NCBI GenBank assembly: GCA_900551975.1
Contig: URYA01000024.1
Span: 1-14,594, forward strand
Source of the DNA: an uncultured Collinsella sp.
GTDB taxonomy: Bacteria > Actinomycetota > Coriobacteriia > Coriobacteriales > Coriobacteriaceae
DNA: 14,594 bases
Direction: 5' to 3'
A program made the translations under genes and the position numbers. Numbering within the stretch: position 1 is the first letter of the stretch; each line of letters opens with the position of its first letter. Positions 6,373 to 13,474 of the stretch are shown here, one piece after another. The notes under the pieces are model-generated. The model was not told where the DNA came from. It searched no databases and saw only the letters and a list, made by a program, of their open reading frames with translations.

Positions 6373-6489
6373 CGTCTTGGCAGCAGGTACCACATGCACC
6401 GCCAGAAGACCGCACGAGCCCACCTTCCGACTGCAGGGAACAGACGCACGAGACGTGCATCTGCAAGACAGCAGACGGAAGGGAGCCTA

Positions 6490-7470
6490 ATGGCAGGAAC
6501 AAACACAATCAAGCAACAGACCGCCGGGGCAGGAGCCGCGGGCGCGGGACAGGTCAAGGCGGCGCTCCAGGTCTTTGCGGGCGGCGCCTGCTACGGCGCG
6601 ATGGCCACGACCTACAAGCTCGCCTACGCCGCGGGCTTCACCTCGGCACAGGTGGTGGCGAGCCAGGCGTGGTTTGGCTGCCTCTTCTTCGCCCTCGCCA
6701 CGCTCGCGGGCCACGCGCTCGGGCATCGCTGGCAGCGCGTGGGCTGGAAGCTCGCCCTCAAGCTCATGGGCCTGGGAGCCCTCACCTGCCTCACCTCAAT
6801 CCTCTATTGCTACGCCATGAGCGTGCTGCCCGCCCCGGTGGCGCTCACGCTCCTCTTCCAGTTCACGTGGCTGGGGCTCGTGTGGCAGACCGTCATGACG
6901 CGCCGACCGCCGAGGGTCCTCCAAGTGGCCTCCGCCCTGGTCATCGTCTTCGGAACGGTGTTCGCCAGCGGCGTCTACAAGACCGGCATCACCGGGTACG
7001 ACCCCGTGGCCCTGCTCTGCGCGCTGGGGGCGGCCGTGTCCTGCTCCCTCTTTGTCACCCTCTCCGGCAAGGTCGAGGCCCCCTGCTCGTCCGAGCAGCG
7101 CGGCGTCATCGTGTGCGCGGGCTCCGTGATCATGTCGCTCACGGTGTGCCCGGACTACGTCGTCTCGGGCGTCCTCGCCCAGGGCATCCTGCCCTTTGCC
7201 GTCATCGCCGGCTTCTTTGGCATGCTCTGCCCGGTCCTGCTCTTCGGCATGGGCTCTCCGCACCTGCCCGCGGGCCTCTCCACTGTCATGGCCGCCGCGG
7301 AACTCCCCGCCGGCCTGCTCATCGCCATGATCGTCCTCGGCGAGCCGCTCGGCGTCGTCGAGTGGCTGGGCGTCGCCATCATCCTCGCCGGCGTGTGCCT
7401 GGCACAGGTTCCCTCCCTGGTCGGAGGCAGGAAGGCACATCGCGCCGCCGCAGGACAAGTCGTCAGCTAG
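6490..7470 (+). CDS. EamA/DMT-superfamily transporter
   Basis: This is a 326-residue integral membrane protein of the drug/metabolite transporter superfamily. It has the usual pattern of about ten hydrophobic helices in two halves: residues 26-47, 52-75, 84-106, 108-130 and 136-157 in the first half, then 165-185, 198-212, 223-245, 250-282 and 288-312. The second half ends with the family-typical AAELPAGLLIAMIVLGEPLG run followed by a last helix. The first 22 residues are polar and the tail is basic. The ATG at 6490 follows GGAAGGGAG by about 5 bases. Earlier in-frame ATGs would place the terminator hairpin inside the gene. Codon third positions are almost all G or C, more extreme than in glf, the glycosyltransferase or the kinases, which may mark transfer from a higher-GC relative. 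The substrate is unknown. The GH1 gene follows 123 bases later with no clear terminator between. Confidence 0.85.
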   Translation: MAGTNTIKQQTAGAGAAGAGQVKAALQVFAGGACYGAMATTYKLAYAAGFTSAQVVASQAWFGCLFFALATLAGHALGHRWQRVGWKLALKLMGLGALTCLTSILYCYAMSVLPAPVALTLLFQFTWLGLVWQTVMTRRPPRVLQVASALVIVFGTVFASGVYKTGITGYDPVALLCALGAAVSCSLFVTLSGKVEAPCSSEQRGVIVCAGSVIMSLTVCPDYVVSGVLAQGILPFAVIAGFFGMLCPVLLFGMGSPHLPAGLSTVMAAAELPAGLLIAMIVLGEPLGVVEWLGVAIILAGVCLAQVPSLVGGRKAHRAAAGQVVS

Positions 7471-7550
7471 TCACCCCTTCACAGGCGGCCCGCGCGCATC
7501 AGGGAGAGGGCCACGGGCCCGGCGCGTGAGGTCGCAAGGACGTTATTAAA

Positions 7551-7575
7551 GCGTCCCCCGCAGAGGTGGGGGCGC
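7551..7575 (+). promoter_or_regulatory. GC-rich hairpin just upstream of the glucosidase ribosome site
   Basis: CCCCC (7555-7559) pairs with GGGGG (7568-7572) and GCG (7551-7553) with CGC (7573-7575), with one bulged T. It ends 7 bases before AGAAGGAGG (7581-7589). It has no T-run, so it is not a classical terminator. It may be a leader hairpin that affects translation or stabilises the message of the downstream gene. Confidence 0.4.
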
Positions 7576-7593
7576 CAGAGAGAAGGAGGCACC

Positions 7594-9024
7594 ATGCCAT
7601 TTCCAAAAGGGTTCCTTTGGGGAGGAGCCACCGCCGCCAACCAATGCGAGGGAGGTTATGACGAGGGCGGCCGCGGCCTTGCCAACGTGGACGTGGCTCC
7701 GCACGGCCCCGAGCGCTATGCGGTGGTCTCCGGCCAGCGCAAGATGCTCGACTTCGAGGACGGCTATTACTATCCCGCGCAGACCGGCATCGATTTCTAT
7801 CACCACTACAAGGAGGACATTGCTCTCTTTGCCGAGATGGGCTTTAAGACCTTCCGTATGAGCCTGGCTTGGACCCGCATCTTCCCCAACGGTGACGAGA
7901 CCGAGCCCAACGAGGCTGGCCTGGCCTTCTATGAGGACGTATTCCGCGAGTGCCAGGCGCACGGCATCGAGCCGCTCGTGACCATTACACACTTCGATTG
8001 CCCGATTCACCTCATCAAGGAGTACGGCGGCTGGCGCAACCGCAAGCTCATAGACTTCTACAAGAACCTCGCAACCACGATCTTCACCCGCTACAAGGGT
8101 CTGGTGAAATACTGGCTTACCTTTAACGAGATCAATATGATCCTGCACCTGCCGTTTATGGGTGCAGGTCTGTTCTTTGAGGAGGGCGAGAACAAGGAGG
8201 CCGTCGAGTACCTGGCAGCCCACAACGAGCTCGTCGCCAGCGCGTGGGCAACCAAGATCGCCCACGAGATCGACCCCGAGATCAAGATCGGCTGCATGCT
8301 TGCCGCAGGTAGCTACTACCCCTACAGCTGCCGTCCGGGCGATGTGCGCCAGGCACAGCTCGACAACCAGGACAACTACTTCTTCGTCGACGTTCAGAGC
8401 CGCGGCTACTACCCGGCCTATGCCGTCAAGAAGCTCGAGCGCTTGGGCATCGATGTGGGCATGACGGACGAGGACCGCGAGATCCTGGCCGCCAACACCG
8501 TCGACTTCATCAGCTTTAGCTACTACAGCACCCGCTGCTCTGCCGGTGCCGATAACCCCGATGTCGAGCGCACCCAGGGTAACGCCTTCGCCGGCGCCAA
8601 GAACCCCTACCTGCAGGAGAGCCAGTGGGGCTGGGCCATCGATCCGCTGGGCTTCCGCATCACCCTCAACGACCTGTACGACCGTTATCAGAAGCCGCTG
8701 TTTGTGGTCGAGAACGGTCTGGGCGCCAAGGATGTTGTCGAGGAGGATGGCTCCATCAACGACGACTACCGTATCGACTTCCTGCGTCAGCACATCGCCG
8801 CGATGCGCGACGCGGTGACCGAGGACGGCGTTGACCTGCTGGGCTACACCACCTGGGGCCCGATCGACCTGGTCTCGGCCGGCACGGGCGAGATGTCCAA
8901 GCGCTACGGCTTTATCTATGTGGACCGCGATGATGCGGGCAACGGCACCCTCAAGCGCTCCAAGAAGAAGAGCTTCGACTGGTACAAGAAGGTTATTGCT
9001 TCTAATGGTGAGGACCTGTCCTAA
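7594..9024 (+). CDS. 6-phospho-beta-glucosidase, GH1 (BglA/AscB type)
   Basis: This glycoside hydrolase family 1 enzyme splits 6-phospho-beta-glucosides, such as phosphorylated cellobiose, arbutin or salicin delivered by a phosphotransferase system, into glucose 6-phosphate and the aglycone. It is cytoplasmic. The 476 residues begin with FPKGFLWGGATAANQCEGG, the usual N-terminus. The acid/base glutamate is E179 in TFNEIN and the nucleophile is E373 in VVENGLG. The phosphate-binding set near the C-terminus (S428, K436, Y438 in SAGTGEMSKRYGF) marks specificity for 6-phosphorylated substrates. Length is typical. AAGGAGG lies 5-6 bases before the ATG. No PTS permease or BglG-type antiterminator gene is adjacent, so uptake must be encoded elsewhere. 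Its stop codon is inside the palindrome at 9020-9127. Confidence 0.94.
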   Translation: MPFPKGFLWGGATAANQCEGGYDEGGRGLANVDVAPHGPERYAVVSGQRKMLDFEDGYYYPAQTGIDFYHHYKEDIALFAEMGFKTFRMSLAWTRIFPNGDETEPNEAGLAFYEDVFRECQAHGIEPLVTITHFDCPIHLIKEYGGWRNRKLIDFYKNLATTIFTRYKGLVKYWLTFNEINMILHLPFMGAGLFFEEGENKEAVEYLAAHNELVASAWATKIAHEIDPEIKIGCMLAAGSYYPYSCRPGDVRQAQLDNQDNYFFVDVQSRGYYPAYAVKKLERLGIDVGMTDEDREILAANTVDFISFSYYSTRCSAGADNPDVERTQGNAFAGAKNPYLQESQWGWAIDPLGFRITLNDLYDRYQKPLFVVENGLGAKDVVEEDGSINDDYRIDFLRQHIAAMRDAVTEDGVDLLGYTTWGPIDLVSAGTGEMSKRYGFIYVDRDDAGNGTLKRSKKKSFDWYKKVIASNGEDLS

Positions 9025-9127
9025 GGGCACTGAGGCGCTCAACCTTGGGGCTCCAACCCTCCTCGCGTACTTAAGTACGCTTCGTTGGGCTTGTCGCTCC
9101 CAATCTTGAGCACCTCAGACCCTTAGG
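9020..9127. repeat. Imperfect palindrome of about 108 bases over the glucosidase stop codon
   Basis: The arms 9020-9070 and 9075-9127 match in inverted orientation over roughly three quarters of their length. Exact blocks are CCTAAGGG at the outer end, CTGAGG, GCTCAA and TTGGG further in, and a perfect 16-base centre GCGTAC-TTAA-GTACGC at 9065-9080. The glucosidase stop TAA (9022-9024) is part of the outer arm. There is no T-run after either arm. The layout (long arms, TTAA centre, tight against a gene end) resembles the element at 3547-3671, whose centre is CAC-TTAAT-GTG, although the arms differ in sequence. Confidence 0.75.
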
Positions 9128-9180
9128 GGGCGGGCCTGACCGCTGTGGATTTCGCGTGCTCATCCTCATAGCCTCCTGAC

Positions 9181-9218
9181 CAAGGCGCCCGGCGAGTATG
9201 TGCTCGCCGGGCGCCTTG
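9181..9218. terminator. Perfect 16-bp GC-rich hairpin
   Basis: CAAGGCGCCCGGCGAG (9181-9196) pairs exactly with CTCGCCGGGCGCCTTG (9203-9218) around loop TATGTG. It lies between the glucosidase and the signalling operon. The stem is strong, but only CCGTCTGCGG follows on the plus strand, so it is a terminator only in a loose sense. It may instead protect the 3' end of the glucosidase message. The region 9128-9180 and 9219-9284 around it shows no gene. Confidence 0.55.
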
Positions 9219-9284
9219 CCGTCTGCGGATTTTGGGACATGCGGCCCGCTTTTTCGATCCATCTGTCGGTACACTAAAGGAACT

Positions 9285-11168
9285 ATGGGTACCCGCGAAC
9301 GACATATCGGCCACGCGGCCGCCCGGACCGCGCCGGTTGCGGATCCCAGGGGCGGCAGGCTGTTCGCCATGCCGCGATTCCTGGTTGGTATAACGCACCG
9401 TGCATATCGCCACCGCGTCTTTGCTATCGCCGGCGCCATCACCGCGCTGTTCCTCATGCTTTTGGCAGTCTTGCCGGCGCTGTTCGCCTTCGACCCCAAA
9501 CTTTCTAACGCCGTGCCCGCCTATAGCGAGGTGTCCGAAGAGGTCGTGGATGCGCTCGTCCACTCGAGCTCTCTCCCGTTGCTTGTCGCCGCAATTATAT
9601 TTTCGATCTGGGGCGTATCGGTCTATCTGCGCTGTTTGGACTATGTGTTGCGCCGCCGCCTTGTTGCCATCGCCACCATCTGCGCCCTGTGGATGATCGA
9701 AGTCATTCTCAAGTACAAGTCGTTCACGCCGTTCTATGCCACTGTGCTGTGGTACCTGTACTACGTGCCCATGACGCTCATTCCGCTGCTCTACCAGTTG
9801 TGTGGTCTGCGCCTTGCGGGCCTGGAGCAACACCGCCTGGGGCGCCGCTACTGCGCTGCGCTGTGGATTGCGGCCATCCTGCTTATCGGATTTGTGCTCA
9901 CCAACGATTTTCACCAGCAGGTCTTCCACTTTGACCGTTCAAGCGACACCTGGAGCAACGATTACACGTACGGCTGGGGTTATTTCGCCGTCCTCGTGTG
10001 GACGGCCTTTGACTTCGTGGCCTTTTTTATCCTGGTTGGTCGGTCCTCGTCCTTTCGCATCCAGCGTTTCTCGGGCACGGCGGCGCTCGTACTGCTGGGT
10101 GGCGCATTCTTTGCCGTCTCGTATGCGTTGCGCGTGCCCTGGGCATGGAGGCTCAACTTTTCGCTCGTCTATTGCGTCCTGTGCGTGGTGGCGATGGAAA
10201 TCTGTCTCGATTGCGGTGTCATTCCGTCGTATCACGACATCGCCGGCATCTTCGACACCTTGCCGCTCGACCTCAAAGTCCTAACGCGCGACCTGCAGGA
10301 GGTCTATGCCACGCCAGTGTCAAAGCCAATGCCGGTAGGCGTGCGCGAGGAGTTGCGGACCCAGGAGCACGGCCGCGCCCATGCCTTTGCCGAGGCGTCC
10401 GATCCCAATGTGATGTACCGTGCCTTTCCGCTGCTGGGTGGATCGGCGCTGCTTGCCCAAGACGTGTCGGAGCTCAACGAGCTTAACCGTGAACTGGCAC
10501 ATCGTCGAATGGAGCTGCAGCGTCAAAACGAGCTGCTCGCCGCCGACTACGACCTTAAGACGCATTTGGCAGATCAAGAGGCCGAGACCTTGCTGGTCCA
10601 AGACGTGGACCAGGCGCTTGCCCGCGCGCTCGAAGAGATGTACGACCTGCTGGGCTCGCTGCCACCGTTGACCGACGAAGCGTCTTCGCACGAGCGTTAC
10701 CGCATGCTGCAGCGCGCCAAGATGCTCGTCGCCTATTGCAAGCGCAAGGGGTCGCTCACGTTGGCACGGCACGGGGAGAGCGGTTTTGATCGCGACCGCA
10801 TTCAGCTCATCGCCAACGAGCTCGCAAGTGACCTGCGCACGATCGATGTCGATTGCGCCTCGATTATCGCCATACGGCGCCCGTTGCACGCCAGTACGGT
10901 AAGCGCCCTGTACGACTGCGTGTATGACTTTGCGTTTTTTGCCTACACCACCGACCATCCGGCGCTTATGTATCACTTGGGCGACCATGACCGATGCAGT
11001 GTCGAGCTGCGCGCCACGCTTTTTTCCAACGATGATGAAGATCTTTCGCAGACGCTCGCTGCGCAAGAGCTCGAAAGCGCTCTGCAAGGGCGCAACGTGG
11101 CATACCGCCTTGAGGGCGAGCCCGGCCAGCTGCGCATGATCGTCTTGATGCCGAGGGCGGGTGAGTGA
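9285..11168 (+). CDS. 7TM sensor protein with degenerate kinase-like cytoplasmic region
   Basis: The protein has 627 residues. After a basic N-terminal tail come about seven to eight hydrophobic helices, at 45-69, 97-118, 127-143, 150-172, 188-206, 229-252, 265-283 and 290-310. The segment LTNDFHQQVF (205-214) followed by YTYGWGYF (227-234) is characteristic of the N-terminal 7TM region found in some histidine kinases. A coiled coil follows (about 390-460), then a domain of about 170 residues. At the place where a phospho-accepting histidine would be expected (423-450) there is no HD/HE-type motif, and no N-box, DxG or GxG ATP-binding boxes are seen. It therefore looks like an inactive partner or input module. 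The stop overlaps the kinase start by 4 bases. The ATG at 9285 has AAAGGA only 3 bases upstream, so M29 (9369) is a possible alternative; an upstream in-frame ATG at 9198 is inside a hairpin. Confidence 0.75.
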   Translation: MGTRERHIGHAAARTAPVADPRGGRLFAMPRFLVGITHRAYRHRVFAIAGAITALFLMLLAVLPALFAFDPKLSNAVPAYSEVSEEVVDALVHSSSLPLLVAAIIFSIWGVSVYLRCLDYVLRRRLVAIATICALWMIEVILKYKSFTPFYATVLWYLYYVPMTLIPLLYQLCGLRLAGLEQHRLGRRYCAALWIAAILLIGFVLTNDFHQQVFHFDRSSDTWSNDYTYGWGYFAVLVWTAFDFVAFFILVGRSSSFRIQRFSGTAALVLLGGAFFAVSYALRVPWAWRLNFSLVYCVLCVVAMEICLDCGVIPSYHDIAGIFDTLPLDLKVLTRDLQEVYATPVSKPMPVGVREELRTQEHGRAHAFAEASDPNVMYRAFPLLGGSALLAQDVSELNELNRELAHRRMELQRQNELLAADYDLKTHLADQEAETLLVQDVDQALARALEEMYDLLGSLPPLTDEASSHERYRMLQRAKMLVAYCKRKGSLTLARHGESGFDRDRIQLIANELASDLRTIDVDCASIIAIRRPLHASTVSALYDCVYDFAFFAYTTDHPALMYHLGDHDRCSVELRATLFSNDDEDLSQTLAAQELESALQGRNVAYRLEGEPGQLRMIVLMPRAGE

Positions 11169-12664
11169 CGATGCAGATTTCGCTCATCCTTCCCCAAATC
11201 GTTGCGCTCGATGTTGTCTTTGCCCTGGCTGCGTGTCTGCAGACGATACACGTCCCGCTCATCGCATCGCGCCGCTCGTCCTACAACCGTAAGGTGATTT
11301 GCGCCTATGAGGCGAGCCTTGTGCTTCACCTGGTGGTTTCGGCGCTTATCCTGTTCGCGTCGTCTGGTTCGTATCTGGTGGCGCCGCTTGACGTTTGCGC
11401 CAGGGCAATGGGCGGAGCGTTGTGGCTCAATGCCGCAATCTTTGCCTATGGCGTGGTACTTATGGTGCGCTATCGTCGCCTCGTCATGCTGGCCGAACTG
11501 TTGCTTGTTGTCGCCGTTACACCACCGGTGGTTTTTGCCATGGGATCGGCATGGACCGTTGTCCTTATCACGGAGGGGGCGTTCTTCCTGTTCCGCTCCA
11601 TCGCGGCGCTCTTGATGGACGTCCGTAACCGCCAGGAGGATATCACCATGTTCTCGACGATTGAGACCATCAACGTGATTCCCGTGGGTATTCTGTATCT
11701 GGACCCGAGGGGCCGTCCGCTGCTCATGAACCGCTGCATGCGCAAAAACCTGGTGGAACTTCATATGCCCACCGATCTGCGCGACATGAGCGGCACATGG
11801 AACGACCTGCGCAAACTTAGCATGCAAATGCCCGAAAGCAGCAAGAACCGCGTGCGCATTAATCTGGACCGCTTTGGTGAGGCGCGCGTTGTGGTCGAGG
11901 TTTCTCCCGCCGAGATTCGCTTGTTTGTGCACGATGACGTTATGGTTTCGGGCCGCCTCTTCGAGCGCATTATCGGTCTGGATGTAACAGAGTATGCGCA
12001 TGCCCATGATCGCCTGGCGCAAGCCAACCACCTGCTTGAGCTTGCGGGCCAAGAGCTCCAAGCCCAGATCGAAGAAGTCAAAAAAGTTGCTGACAATGCG
12101 GCCTATCTGCGTATGCGCGCTCGCGTGCACGACGTGATTGGCCAGCGCCTGTCCATTCTTCATCGCTATTTGGAGGAGGGGCGCCTGGATGACGAGTCAC
12201 TCGAGCAGATCGACCCACTGCTGCGCTCAATCGCTGCCGATCTGCGCAGTGGTGGTGCCAGCGAGCCTGCAGAGCAGCTGGGTGATATCGTCCATGCTTT
12301 TGGCCTGGTGAGTGTGCAGATCGATGTTGAGGGCGCGCTGTCTGAGGATGCGCGTGTCGCCGCCGCATTTTTGCAGATTATCCGCGAGGCCTCGACCAAT
12401 GCCACCAAGCATGCGCAGGCGCATCGGGTCCACGTGCGCCTGTGGCAGGAGGGGGCGGATGCTGGCACCGTCGCGCACATGACGATTTCTAACGACGGGT
12501 CCCCGGCCCCCGTATCGTATCGCGAGGGAACGGGTATCCCAGGTATGAGGCATGTCGCGCAAGATCTGGGTGGCAGCCTAGAGGTCCACGCCGCCCCGCC
12601 CTTTACGCTTACGGTATCCATTCCACTTACGCTCAACGCCGCTGTTCGGAGGAGAAGCTCATGA
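11165..12664 (+). CDS. Sensor histidine kinase, NarL-class (HisKA_3/HATPase_c)
   Basis: This is a 499-residue membrane-bound kinase. Four to five hydrophobic helices span about 8-25, 47-66, 83-101, 107-125 and 129-150. A PAS-like segment follows (about 163-275, ETINVIPVGILYLDPRGR). A coiled coil precedes the dimerisation helix with RARVHDVIGQRLS, in which H322 is the likely phospho-acceptor. The ATPase domain has the N-box IIREASTNATKHAQ (405-418), NDG (443-445) and GTGIPGM (455-461), all intact. It should phosphorylate the response regulator encoded next. Start choice: GTG at 11165 overlaps the upstream stop as GTGA with GAGGG 7 bases before; ATG at 11171 is the alternative and would shorten it by two residues. 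The signal sensed is unknown; sensing may involve the upstream 7TM protein. Confidence 0.9.
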   Translation: MTMQISLILPQIVALDVVFALAACLQTIHVPLIASRRSSYNRKVICAYEASLVLHLVVSALILFASSGSYLVAPLDVCARAMGGALWLNAAIFAYGVVLMVRYRRLVMLAELLLVVAVTPPVVFAMGSAWTVVLITEGAFFLFRSIAALLMDVRNRQEDITMFSTIETINVIPVGILYLDPRGRPLLMNRCMRKNLVELHMPTDLRDMSGTWNDLRKLSMQMPESSKNRVRINLDRFGEARVVVEVSPAEIRLFVHDDVMVSGRLFERIIGLDVTEYAHAHDRLAQANHLLELAGQELQAQIEEVKKVADNAAYLRMRARVHDVIGQRLSILHRYLEEGRLDDESLEQIDPLLRSIAADLRSGGASEPAEQLGDIVHAFGLVSVQIDVEGALSEDARVAAAFLQIIREASTNATKHAQAHRVHVRLWQEGADAGTVAHMTISNDGSPAPVSYREGTGIPGMRHVAQDLGGSLEVHAAPPFTLTVSIPLTLNAAVRRRSS

Positions 12665-13284
12665 TTCGCGTCCTTATAGTCGAAGACCAGGCCATTCTGC
12701 GCGAGAGCCTGGCACGCTCCGTTGGTGACCAGCCCGATATGACCGTCGTCGCCGCGATCGCCGATGCCTCCGAGGCTTTGGGTGTCGCGCTCAAGGAGCG
12801 CCCGGACATGATACTGATGGACGTGTGCACCGAACACGATTCAAACGGCATCGTGGCGGCGGCGCGTATCAAGGAGCAGCTGCCCGAGTGCCGCATCATT
12901 ATCATGACCGGCATGCCCGAGATCACCTTTGTCGATCAGGCGCGTGCGGCCGGCGTCGATAGCTTTGTGTACAAGAACGTCGGTATCGACGAGCTGTTCG
13001 CCGTGATGCGCTCCACGCTGGCGGGCTATTGCACGTTTCCCAAGCCGCCCGAGAGCATTTTTTCGGGCACGGCGGCACTCGACGATGTCGAGCTATCGAT
13101 TTTGCGCCTTGCCTGCGAGGGCAAGAGCCGTCGCGAGATCGCGGCCGAGCTGTTTATGAGTGAGGGCACCATCAAGCGTCGCATCTCGGAGATCCTAAGC
13201 AAGACCGGCTACGACAACATCATGCGTCTGGCCGTGCATGCGGTGACCGAAGGCAGTATCGTCCCCAATATGGAGCGCCCGTAG
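12661..13284 (+). CDS. NarL/FixJ-family response regulator
   Basis: This is a 207-residue transcription factor with an N-terminal receiver domain (about 1-120) and a C-terminal LuxR-type helix-turn-helix (about 140-200). Receiver landmarks: acidic E8/D9 in VLIVEDQ, phospho-acceptor D54 in MILMDV, T83 in IMTG, and K105 in FVYKN. The HTH region reads ELSILRLACEGKSRREIAAE then MSEGTIKRRISEIL. The ATG overlaps the kinase stop (ATGA) and is preceded by GGAGGAGA, so the kinase and regulator should be made in a fixed ratio. Its targets are not visible. The operon is followed by a hairpin at 13322-13354. Confidence 0.94.
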   Translation: MIRVLIVEDQAILRESLARSVGDQPDMTVVAAIADASEALGVALKERPDMILMDVCTEHDSNGIVAAARIKEQLPECRIIIMTGMPEITFVDQARAAGVDSFVYKNVGIDELFAVMRSTLAGYCTFPKPPESIFSGTAALDDVELSILRLACEGKSRREIAAELFMSEGTIKRRISEILSKTGYDNIMRLAVHAVTEGSIVPNMERP

Positions 13285-13321
13285 TCGGTGCGCCGCCCGT
13301 GCTCCAACGCCAAAGATAGGT

Positions 13322-13354
13322 CGCCCGCCGTTTCGCATCTAAAAACGGCGGGCG
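13322..13354 (+). terminator. Terminator-like hairpin after the response regulator
   Basis: CGCCCGCCGTTT (13322-13333) pairs exactly with AAACGGCGGGCG (13343-13354) across a 9-base loop, 37 bases after the stop codon. GCCTGCTTGTAT follows on the plus strand, so the U-tract is poor. The A-rich left side of the 3' arm with TTT in the 5' arm would suit either direction. Confidence 0.6.
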
Positions 13355-13390
13355 GCCTGCTTGTATGGGCAGTGCTGTCGGCATAAAGCG

Positions 13391-13423
13391 GCGGGGCCGC
13401 AGGATTATCTCCTGCGGCCCCGC
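13391..13423 (-). terminator. Terminator-like hairpin after the lipoprotein gene
   Basis: GCGGGGCCGCAGGA (13391-13404) pairs exactly with TCCTGCGGCCCCGC (13410-13423) around a 5-base loop. Read leftward on the minus strand it is followed by CGCTTTATG. It lies 51 bases beyond the lipoprotein stop, so it probably ends that unit. Together with the hairpin at 13322-13354 it separates the two convergent operons. Confidence 0.6.
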
Positions 13424-13474
13424 CTGACATGTGCGCGGATGTGTCCGCCAATCCGCGGCTATCGGTATCTGCCG

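Larger units (their letters stand above)
5908..6489. other. 582-base divergent intergenic region
   Basis: No convincing gene is seen on either strand. The left part should hold the promoter for the DJ-1/maf pair; only a TATAAG box at 5944-5949 (minus) is visible, with no good -35. The middle holds the tandem repeat pair at 6042-6169. The right part holds a small GTTC/GAAC hairpin near 6195-6207, a TTGACG hexamer at 6258-6263 and the strong terminator at 6337-6372, followed by about 115 bases of leader to the transporter start. An open frame runs through the terminator into the transporter, but it lacks a ribosome site at its ATG. Confidence 0.6.

Noticed and set aside
6286..6489. N-terminal extension of the transporter
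   Set aside because: The extension would be read through a perfect terminator hairpin and lacks a ribosome site; the ATG at 6490 has a good one.
7546..9042. 498-codon minus-strand frame opposite the glucosidase
   Set aside because: It mirrors the GH1 gene, whose catalytic residues are intact; long antisense frames are expected from its codon composition.
10973..12163. 396-codon minus-strand frame across the kinase genes
   Set aside because: It runs through two overlapping, well-supported plus-strand genes and has no domain or start signal.
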